Source: Frankia sp. | GTDB taxonomy: Bacteria; Actinomycetota; Actinomycetes; Frankiales; Frankiaceae | DNA: 12,468 nucleotides | Reading direction: 5' to 3' | NCBI GenBank assembly: GCA_019689615.1 | Contig: JADGHD010000085.1 | Location: forward strand, 1-12,468 | Shown here: positions 1 through 8,614 of the stretch, one piece after another | Numbering within the stretch: the stretch's first letter is position 1 | Layout: each line of letters begins with the position of its first letter | Notes under the pieces: generated by a model | The model's database searches: none | What the model was told of the DNA's origin: nothing | Seen by the model: only the letters and a program-made list of their open reading frames with translations | Translations under genes and position numbers: made by a program

Positions 1-228
1 CTCGGCCAGCACCGCACCGGCCGCGGCGGCCGCCGGGTTCGGCAGCGGCAGCACCCGGACGTCGACGCCGGCCGCGCGCAGCGCGGGCAGCTGGCGGGGG
101 CCGGCGTCGGCGCAGCACACCGGCACCCGGCGGACGAGGTCCCAGGCCTGCGCGGTGAGCAGGCCCGGTGCCACCCGGGCGCTGGTGGCGAGCAGGGTGA
201 CCAGCGGCGGAGTGGGCGACGAGGTCAT
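1..228 (-). CDS. mazG: MazG-family nucleoside triphosphate pyrophosphohydrolase, N-terminal part (cut by window edge)
   Basis: Only the first 76 codons are present; the frame runs open off the left edge. It starts at an ATG (228-226) and the visible protein opens with MTSSPTPPLVTLLATSARV, followed by APGLL and an alternating Ala/Val/Leu pattern. This resembles the extra N-terminal domain that precedes the MazG catalytic domain in actinobacterial MazG proteins. The catalytic EExxE/D motifs would lie outside the window, so they cannot be checked. MazG enzymes hydrolyse (d)NTPs to NMP and pyrophosphate in the cytoplasm, cleaning damaged or excess nucleotides. It lies 34 bp downstream of the lipoprotein gene on the same strand, so co-transcription with mfd and that gene is likely. 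No clear Shine-Dalgarno sequence precedes the ATG. The call rests on family resemblance plus the known actinobacterial order mfd - SurA_N lipoprotein - mazG. Confidence 0.72.
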   Translation of the reverse strand, partial: MTSSPTPPLVTLLATSARVAPGLLTAQAWDLVRRVPVCCADAGPRQLPALRAAGVDVRVLPLPNPAAAAAGAVLAE

Positions 229-262
229 GGCCGCAGGCTAACCCGGTGGCGGATCAGCGGGC

Positions 263-1132
263 TCAGCCGGACAGCTGGGTGAGGTCCATCGTGGGCACCG
301 GCGTCGGCGTGGTCGCGATCGACCCCGAGGTCCTGTCAGCCACCACGGACAGGTCGTCGACGCTCCAGACCCCGAACCGCGGGCTCACCGACACGCCCTC
401 CCGGCGGGCGGCATCCTCCAGCAGCGGGTTCAGCTCGGCCTGGCGCGCGTCGGACTGCAGCAGGCGGGACAGGTACGGCCGCACCGCCTCGTACGACGGG
501 GTGGCGCTGCCGATCGGGGTGGTCAGCACGTTGCACGCGTCCCGCACGTCGCCGGTGGCGCCGGTGCACAGCGAGCGCATGTCGTCGTAGGCGGTCAGCA
601 GGTTGTCGTATGCCTTGCGGGTGTCGTCGTTGGAGGCGACCAGCCGGGGCGCCACCTCGTCGAGGATCCGCGACTCCAGCAGGTCCGCGCGGGCGATCTC
701 CGGCAGGTCCTCGGGCGCCGTCCCGTTCGCGGCGAACGCCAGCCGCAGCGCCTCGATGCCGCCGTACTGGAACGACATCGCCTGCAGGGTGGCGTCGACC
801 TCCTGGTCGGTGACGGTGATGCCGAGCCGGTCGGCCTCGGCCTCCAGCAGCTCCAGGCGCACCATCAGGCTCAGCGTGTTGAGCTGCAACGCCGAGCGGT
901 CGATGGTCCTGGGCCACGTCAGCTGGTTGCCGAACAGCAGGCCGACGAAGGCGACCTGGTCCTCGGTCAGCGCCTCGGCGGCGGCCAGCCCGCGGTCGAC
1001 CCGAGCGCTCAGCTCAGAGGTGTCGATGGTGGTGTCACCTACCTGGGCGGCCGCGCCGGCATGGTTGGAGCAGGCGGTGCCCACCACCGCGAGGAGGCCA
1101 CACGCCGCGATCAGCAGACGAGGAAACTTCAC
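263..1132 (-). CDS. SurA N-terminal-domain-like lipoprotein
   Basis: A 289-residue exported protein. The chosen GTG start (1132) gives a classic signal peptide: VKFPRLL, a hydrophobic core at about residues 6-18, then VVGTAC with Cys21 as the likely lipidated residue. The lipobox is imperfect because position -3 is Gly rather than Leu/Val/Ile. GTGs at about 1141 and 1150 would only add residues before the positive n-region. The mature part is helical, with a SurA_N-like stretch at about residues 30-170 (VGDTTIDTSEL, then EAEADRLGITVTDQEVD). There is a Cys189/Cys200 pair that could form a disulfide, and a Thr/Pro-rich tail. No parvulin isomerase domain is visible, so a periplasmic chaperone-like role outside the membrane is inferred rather than shown. 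It lies 62 bp after mfd and 34 bp before mazG, the usual actinobacterial arrangement. Confidence 0.82.
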   Translation of the reverse strand: MKFPRLLIAACGLLAVVGTACSNHAGAAAQVGDTTIDTSELSARVDRGLAAAEALTEDQVAFVGLLFGNQLTWPRTIDRSALQLNTLSLMVRLELLEAEADRLGITVTDQEVDATLQAMSFQYGGIEALRLAFAANGTAPEDLPEIARADLLESRILDEVAPRLVASNDDTRKAYDNLLTAYDDMRSLCTGATGDVRDACNVLTTPIGSATPSYEAVRPYLSRLLQSDARQAELNPLLEDAARREGVSVSPRFGVWSVDDLSVVADRTSGSIATTPTPVPTMDLTQLSG

Positions 1133-1194
1133 GGGGCCCACGGTAACGCCCACCCATCCATCTGCGGAAATGCCCCCAAAGACCGACCGGCGAG

Positions 1195-4824
<3,630 letters not shown>

Positions 4825-4985
4825 CGGCTCCGTCTCGCCCTTTCGGTCTCGGATGAACCAGCCGGCGCCGGAGGACGGGGCAAGCGCCCGTGAGCGGGAG
4901 CGCGCGGCCGGTGGGCGGGGCGCGGCGGCCCCGTCAGGCTGCGGTCACGACCCGTTATGGCGTGGTTCCGTCATCCCGCCGTCAC

Positions 4986-5146
4986 CGTGGCCTCGCCACG
5001 GCCGACTGGTCCCCCGTGGCTCCGCCATGGCCGTTGGCCCCGTGGCTTCGCCACGTTCCGTTGGTCCTCCGTGGCTTCGCCACGTTCCGTTGGTCCTCCG
5101 TGGCTTCGCCACGTTCCGTTGGTCCTCCGTGGCTTCGCCACGTTCC
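4986..5146. repeat. Six-unit tandem array of ~29-bp hairpin repeats
   Basis: Units begin at 4986, 5015, 5041, 5070, 5099 and 5128. Spacing is 29 bp, except 26 bp between the second and third units. Each full unit starts with the core CGTGGCTTCGCCACG, which folds as a 6-bp stem with a 3-nt TTC loop, followed by a linker TTCCGTTGGTCCTC. The units at 5041, 5070 and 5099 are identical, the first two are diverged, and the last keeps the core but loses the linker. Copies are contiguous with no unique spacers, so this is not a CRISPR. Because it lies between two divergent genes it is not a terminator of either. It may be a tandemly expanded structured intergenic element. Function unknown. Confidence 0.93.
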
Positions 5147-5171
5147 ATAGTCGTGGTCCGTCCATGGTCGT

Positions 5172-5252
5172 GACGGGGCCAGTCGTCCTGACAGGTCCGT
5201 TGGTCCAGACGGGGCCGTTGGTCCTGACTGGTCGGACAGGTCCACTGGTCGT
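5172..5252. repeat. Degenerate 18-bp tandem repeat series
   Basis: Units of 18 bp start at 5172, 5190, 5208 and 5235, each beginning GAC(A/G)GG and ending in a GTCCT/GTCCA/GTCGT-type sequence. A half unit of 9 bp (5226-5234) interrupts them. The pattern follows the hairpin array after about 25 bp and shares its GGTCC-rich wording (GTTGGTCC occurs in both), so the two may have a common origin. The 18-bp period keeps the reading frame, so one plus-strand frame gives a Thr-Gly-Pro-rich hexapeptide pattern. No start or ribosome binding site supports its translation. Confidence 0.7.
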
Positions 5253-5440
5253 GGCGTCGCCGTGCCCAAGGTCAGGGTACGGGAGTCCACCGACAGCCCG
5301 CGCCCGTCGGGACGGCGCCTGCCCGGGCCGGCTGGGCCGGTTCGGGCCGGTTCGACGAGCGCGGCGCGCCGGGGGGACGTACAGTTTTCTGCCTGGTACC
5401 GGAACGGATCGCGCCGGTCATTCCTGACGTTAGGGTAGAG

Positions 5441-5449
5441 TTGTCCACA
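5441..5449 (+). promoter_or_regulatory. DnaA-box-like sequence at the merR start codon
   Basis: The bases TTGTCCACA match exactly the preferred DnaA box known from Streptomyces and related actinobacteria. They also form most of an inverted repeat GTTGT-CC-ACAAC (5440-5451). The box overlaps the TTG start codon of the MerR gene. Only one box is seen, so this is not an origin. It could be a DnaA-controlled gene start, a MerR operator half, or chance. Confidence 0.35.
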
Positions 5450-5905
5450 ACGCGCCGTGGCCAGTCGACGCCACGCCAGTCCGAGTCGAGAGCCGGCCGC
5501 GCCGACCTCTACCAGATCGGGGATGTGGCCGAGCGCGTGGGCCTGTCGCTGCGCACCGTCCGGTACTACGAGGAAGCCGGCCTGCTCATGCCGGTCGGCC
5601 GGACCGCCGGCGGCTTCCGCCTTTACGACGACGACGCCGTCGACCGGCTGTTCCTGATCAAGAAGATGAAGCCGCTTGGCTTCACCCTCGAGGAGATGCG
5701 CTCCCTGCTGGAGCTGCGCGACGAGTTCTTCCGGCCGGACCTGCCCGCGGACGTCCGCGAGGAGCTGAGCGAGCGGCTGCGCACCTGGGTGGCGCTGGCC
5801 GAGCAGAAGCTCGCCGCGCTGCGCGAGCAGGTCGGCATCGCCGAGGCGTTCGTCGACGGCCTGCACCGCGACGCGGACCGCTCCCGCCGGGGCCAGGCCG
5901 GCTGA
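5441..5905 (+). CDS. MerR-family transcriptional regulator
   Basis: A 154-residue protein. The winged helix-turn-helix lies at about residues 24-95: YQIGDVAERVGLSLRTVRYY, then EEAGLL, a GRT-GGFRLY wing, and MKPLGFTLEEMRSLL. A long amphipathic helix at about 105-140 would form the antiparallel dimerisation coiled coil. The C-terminal effector region is very short and has no Cys cluster, so metal or thiol sensing as in MerR or SoxR is not supported; the signal is unknown. TTG at 5441 is the only start codon upstream of the domain in this frame. AGGG (5432-5435) lies five bases before it, or translation may be leaderless. The first 22 residues are a basic, Ser/Arg-rich extension. The coding end takes part in a 34-bp tandem duplication. 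Many family members bind their own promoter, and the repeat-rich gap to mfd could hold such a site. Confidence 0.93.
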   Translation: MSTTRRGQSTPRQSESRAGRADLYQIGDVAERVGLSLRTVRYYEEAGLLMPVGRTAGGFRLYDDDAVDRLFLIKKMKPLGFTLEEMRSLLELRDEFFRPDLPADVREELSERLRTWVALAEQKLAALREQVGIAEAFVDGLHRDADRSRRGQAG

Positions 5906-5952
5906 GGGGCCGGCGCGCCGCCGGGGCCAAACCGGCTGACGGGCCGGCGCGC
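5885..5952 (+). repeat. 34-bp tandem duplication spanning the merR stop codon
   Basis: Positions 5885-5918 and 5919-5952 are adjacent direct copies differing at only three positions. The first copy contains the last codons and TGA of the MerR gene; the second is non-coding and ends in the palindrome described below. A few bases of a third copy follow (CGCCGG, 5953-5958). This looks like replication slippage in GC-rich DNA that moved or doubled the 3' hairpin. Confidence 0.85.
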
Positions 5953-5957
5953 CGGCC
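5942..5957. terminator. Palindromic hairpin between convergent genes
   Basis: The 16-bp sequence GGCCGGCGCGCCGGCC is a perfect palindrome that can fold as a 6-bp G/C stem with a CGCG loop in either strand's transcript. It lies 36 bp after the MerR stop and 15 bp after the hydrolase stop, where a shared bidirectional terminator is expected. There is no T-tract, as is common in actinobacteria. Confidence 0.5.
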
Positions 5958-5972
5958 GGGGGCGCGGACCCG

Positions 5973-7226
5973 CTACCAGAGGCGGACGTACAGCTCGGCC
6001 GAGCGCGGGTGCTGGACCGGGTCGAACAGCGAGGACTCGATGTTGCCCGGGACCGCGTCGTTGAAGTACGCCTCGTACGCGAGGATGTCGGCGTTGCGGA
6101 CGAACAGGTCGTGCATCTTCTGGATGTAGATCGGGTTGTCCCCGCCGCCACCGTGGTCGCCGACGACGCCCCACTCCGGCACCGAGAACAGCTTGTTGTG
6201 CTGGCGGGCAAAGCTGATCGCCCGGCACAGCCCGTCCTCGCCGTTGCACTGCCGGTCGAACGCGGCGGCGTCCGGGCTTGGCGGGAAGTGGTCGTAGGAG
6301 TCGACACCGATGACGTCGACGACGTCGTCACCCGGGTAGAGCGCGAACGCGTTGGGAACGCCGGGGACCTGGGTGTCGTGCGCGTTGAAGTTCCAGTCGA
6401 TGCGGACGGCCGGGTCGGTCCGCTTGATGGCCAGCGCCGCGTTGCGGAAGCAGGCGATCCAGGCCTGCGGGTTGGAGGCCCGCCAGTCGTACCAGTCGCC
6501 GTTGAATTCCCAGCCGAGCCGGACGAACGTGTCCGGGCGTCCCATCCGCACGAGCCAGCGACCGAACTCCTCCCAGCGGGAGTTGTAGGCACCCGCCGCG
6601 CAGTCCTGCAGGTTACCCGGTTCCGAGCTGCCCTCACTGGCGGGCGGGAACAACGGCGCCGTAATCACCCATGTGCCGGGGAAGTTGCGGAACGTCTTGG
6701 TGTCGCTGCCGATCCACGGGTTGACGATCTCGCGCCAGGTCTTGCGTGCGGTGTAGGTCACGACCACGTCCACCGGGCGGCCGCGCCACTGCGCCCAGGC
6801 CTGCACCTGGCTGAGCGAGCCGGCCGACATGCCGCTCGGGAAGTCCTGGCTGGTGGCGGCCCGGGCGACCCGGGGAATGGCCGGCACGGCCGCCGGGGAC
6901 TCGGTGGGCTGCGCGGTCGGCGACGGGGACGGGCTCTCGGCCGCCGGTGCGGTGGCGGCGGGATCCGTGGTCGGGGTGGCCGGCCTGTCGTTGGCGACGG
7001 CATCGGCCGAGCCGCCGGCGGAGCCCGGGATCACGGCCCAGAGCGTGAGCCCCAGCACCACGGCCACGCCACCGGCCACGGCGGGCAGCACCCGGCGCCG
7101 GAACCGGCTGCGCCCACCTGCCCACACGACGAGCCGGTCGAACCGCCGCCCCACCTCGTACCGGTAATAGCGCAGTTCATCCCTGGCGTGCGCCACGACC
7201 GAGCGGCGACCGCCGTCCTCGTCCAC
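5973..7226 (-). CDS. Membrane-anchored GH26-like glycoside hydrolase (beta-mannanase family)
   Basis: A 417-residue protein. A basic cytoplasmic N-terminus (about 1-45) is followed by one hydrophobic segment (about 46-66), with no clear cleavage site, so it is probably a signal anchor. A Pro/Ala/Thr/Ser-rich linker covers about 70-125, and the catalytic barrel about 125-417. Two glutamates fit the GH26 retaining mechanism: Glu240 in RLGWEFNG as acid/base and Glu351 in SVPEWGV as nucleophile. Aromatic WYDW, WNFNAHD and IGVDSYDHFP stretches fit a sugar-binding cleft. The enzyme would act outside the cell on mannan-type or related beta-glycans; the real substrate is not shown and could be its own envelope polysaccharide. 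The GTG start (7226) has GAGG five bases upstream. It converges with merR and diverges from the cytidylyltransferase operon. Confidence 0.85.
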   Translation of the reverse strand: MDEDGGRRSVVAHARDELRYYRYEVGRRFDRLVVWAGGRSRFRRRVLPAVAGGVAVVLGLTLWAVIPGSAGGSADAVANDRPATPTTDPAATAPAAESPSPSPTAQPTESPAAVPAIPRVARAATSQDFPSGMSAGSLSQVQAWAQWRGRPVDVVVTYTARKTWREIVNPWIGSDTKTFRNFPGTWVITAPLFPPASEGSSEPGNLQDCAAGAYNSRWEEFGRWLVRMGRPDTFVRLGWEFNGDWYDWRASNPQAWIACFRNAALAIKRTDPAVRIDWNFNAHDTQVPGVPNAFALYPGDDVVDVIGVDSYDHFPPSPDAAAFDRQCNGEDGLCRAISFARQHNKLFSVPEWGVVGDHGGGGDNPIYIQKMHDLFVRNADILAYEAYFNDAVPGNIESSLFDPVQHPRSAELYVRLW

Positions 7227-7478
7227 TGACCCTCACCCCCGCCGCCATGCGACGCGATGTCACCGCCGCTGCAATCCGGCGGCGGCGCCAAAAGGTACCG
7301 AAAGTTACTACATCGCCGAACTGTGAAGATGCGCGGGTCGGGTGAACGGTTGCGCGCGGACCAACTGCCCTGGCTACGCTCCGTGACAGCGGCAATCGCG
7401 CGGCGTCGGCGCCCGCGCGCCGGGCGTGCCCGCGCCGCATGGCGCGCCCGTCCGTTCCCGGCTCCCGCCCCACCTGCG

Positions 7479-7506
7479 CTGACCGCGAAGTTCCGTACGG
7501 TACGGT
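7479..7506 (+). promoter_or_regulatory. Candidate promoter of the five-gene operon
   Basis: CTGACC (7479-7484), a 16-bp spacer and TACGGT (7501-7506) resemble an actinobacterial housekeeping -35/-10 pair. A second overlapping TACGGT sits at 7496-7501. A start near 7513 would give a leader of about 255 nt before the GTG at 7768. Eye-matched only. Confidence 0.3.
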
Positions 7507-7561
7507 TGTCCCGGCATCCGGACGTCAGCGCACAGACCACGACGCGGGGCGACAGGTGACG

Positions 7562-7610
7562 CGGGACCACCGCGGGGATCCAGCGCGTGGATCACAGCGC
7601 TCCCGTCCCG
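7562..7610 (+). promoter_or_regulatory. Potential structured leader element
   Basis: CGGGAC (7562-7567) can pair with GTCCCG (7605-7610), enclosing a hairpin GATCC (7577-7581)/GGATC (7589-7593). AGCGC (7582-7586) with GCGCT (7597-7601) is a competing alternative pairing. Such mutually exclusive stems occur in regulatory leaders, but they also arise easily in GC-rich DNA. No known riboswitch core is recognised. Confidence 0.25.
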
Positions 7611-7724
7611 GAAGACACGTCGATACCGACAGCTCACGACCGATGACGAGGCCGGCCGTTCGCCTCGGCACCGGCACGCCGCCGCGGGCGGCCACCGGCG
7701 ACGGGCCCGGCCGGCGGGAGCGTC

Positions 7725-7742
7725 CCCGGGGCAACCCCCGGG
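7725..7742 (+). promoter_or_regulatory. Hairpin just upstream of the operon's first RBS
   Basis: CCCGGGG (7725-7731) and CCCCGGG (7736-7742) form a perfect 7-bp stem with a CAAC loop, ending nine bases before the GGGAG (7752-7756) that could serve as ribosome binding site for the GTG at 7768. It could affect translation initiation or act as an attenuator; no T-tract follows. Confidence 0.35.
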
Positions 7743-7767
7743 TCATAACCTGGGAGATCAAACAGCC

Positions 7768-8613
7768 GTGACATCCACGAGGCCGACGTCCGCCGACGAC
7801 GTGGCGCGCACAGTCCCCGGGGCGGCGGACATCCCGGTCGTCATCCTCTGCGGCGGCATGGGCACCCGGCTGCGCGAGGCCAGCGAGAAGCTGCCGAAGC
7901 CACTCGTCGACATCGGTGGCAAGCCGATCCTGTGGCACATCATGAAGACGTACGACCACTACGGCTTCCGGCGCTTCGTCCTGTGCCTCGGCTACAAGAG
8001 CGACATCATCAAGAACTACTTCCTGAACTACCGGCAGCAGGTGGCGGACTTCACGCTGCGGCTCGCCGACGACCACACCCCCGAGTTCCACAACGACGCC
8101 GGTGACGAGGACTGGGAGGTCACGTTCGCCGAGACCGGGCTGCTCACCGGCACCGGCGCCCGGGTGCGCCGGGTCCGCGAGTACCTGACCGGTCCGCGGT
8201 TCATGCTGACCTACGGCGACGGCGTCGGCGCGATCAACCTGGCGGCGCTGATGGAGGCGCACGAGCGGGGTGGCCGGATCGGCACCGTGACCGGCGTGCG
8301 CCCGTCCAGCCGTTACGGCGAGCTGGTGACCGAGGGCGACAGCGTGACGCTGTTCGCCGAGAAGCCGCCGCAGACCGGCTGGGTGAGCGGCGGCTACTTC
8401 GTCTTCGAGCGGGAGTTCGTCGACAAGTACATCGAGGACGACCCCGGGCTGATGCTGGAGCGCGCCCCGCTCCAGCAGCTCGCCCGGGACCGCCAGCTGA
8501 CCCTCTACCCGCACGACGGGTTCTGGATGGGGATGGACACCTTCCGCGACTGGACCGAGCTCAACCAGCTCTGGGACGCCGGTACCGCGCCCTGGCGGGT
8601 CTGGGCTGACTGA
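7768..8613 (+). CDS. rfbF: RfbF-like glucose-1-phosphate cytidylyltransferase
   Basis: A 281-residue nucleotidyltransferase that, by family, makes CDP-glucose and pyrophosphate from CTP and glucose 1-phosphate, the entry step to CDP-deoxysugars. Motifs: ILCGGMGTRLRE (26-37), KLPKPLVDIGGKPILWHIMK (41-60), TYGDGVG (148-154), FAEKP (196-200), GGYFVF (208-213), and GFWMGMDTFRDW (251-262) near an APWRVW end, all typical of RfbF rather than RmlA or GalU. The first 22 residues form a non-conserved extension, so a later start such as the GTG at 7801 is possible. GGGAG (7752-7756) is rather far from the GTG. It is the first gene of a five-gene operon; the next start lies one base after its stop. No CDP-glucose 4,6-dehydratase is present in the window, so the sugar substrate and fate are uncertain. 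Confidence 0.88.
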   Translation: MTSTRPTSADDVARTVPGAADIPVVILCGGMGTRLREASEKLPKPLVDIGGKPILWHIMKTYDHYGFRRFVLCLGYKSDIIKNYFLNYRQQVADFTLRLADDHTPEFHNDAGDEDWEVTFAETGLLTGTGARVRRVREYLTGPRFMLTYGDGVGAINLAALMEAHERGGRIGTVTGVRPSSRYGELVTEGDSVTLFAEKPPQTGWVSGGYFVFEREFVDKYIEDDPGLMLERAPLQQLARDRQLTLYPHDGFWMGMDTFRDWTELNQLWDAGTAPWRVWAD

Positions 8614-8614
8614 C

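Larger units (their letters stand above)
4825..5440. other. 616-bp gap between divergent mfd and merR, largely repeats
   Basis: No convincing gene is seen. Open frames cross this stretch on both strands, but they only reflect stop-free repeats and high GC. The first 160 bp beside mfd should carry its promoter and leader; no clear -35/-10 pair stands out. Positions 4986-5146 hold a hairpin repeat array and 5172-5252 an 18-bp repeat series, annotated separately. The last 150 bp before merR are more A/T-containing (for example GTACAGTTTTC near 5379-5389) and end in TAGGGTAGAG directly before the TTG start. That could be overlapping -10-like boxes of a nearly leaderless promoter or a weak ribosome binding site. 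Confidence 0.7.
7227..7767. other. 541-bp gap between divergent hydrolase and biosynthetic operon
   Basis: No protein gene is supported; short open frames on both strands are Arg/Pro-rich compositional artefacts. On the hydrolase side, an A/T-containing island at 7290-7312 includes, on the minus strand, GTAAC-TTTCG-GTACC, an approximate direct repeat that could bind a response regulator. Possible plus-strand promoters are TTGCGC-N19-TACGCT (7350-7380, weak) and CTGACC-N16-TACGGT (annotated separately). The final 200 bp contain potential RNA hairpins, suggesting a long structured leader for the operon. Confidence 0.6.

Noticed and set aside
4986..5146. CRISPR array
   Set aside because: The 29-bp period is repeat-length, but copies are contiguous with no variable spacers and no cas genes are nearby.
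5441..5449. Replication origin
   Set aside because: Only one DnaA box is present; an origin would have many clustered boxes, usually near dnaA/dnaN, and neither gene is here.
4982..6637. A 551-codon minus-strand frame through the repeat array, merR and the hydrolase
   Set aside because: It runs antisense to the MerR gene and out of frame with the hydrolase, which has the clear domain signature. It is a compositional shadow.
7562..7610. A c-di-AMP (ydaO) or other known riboswitch
   Set aside because: The leader was examined because cell-wall genes in actinobacteria often carry one, but no conserved core sequence of a known class could be recognised.
7257..7771. Small proteins in the gap before the operon (100 and 110 codons, plus strand)
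   Set aside because: The products are Arg/Pro/Ala-rich, lack ribosome binding sites and domains, and overlap each other in different frames, as expected from composition alone.
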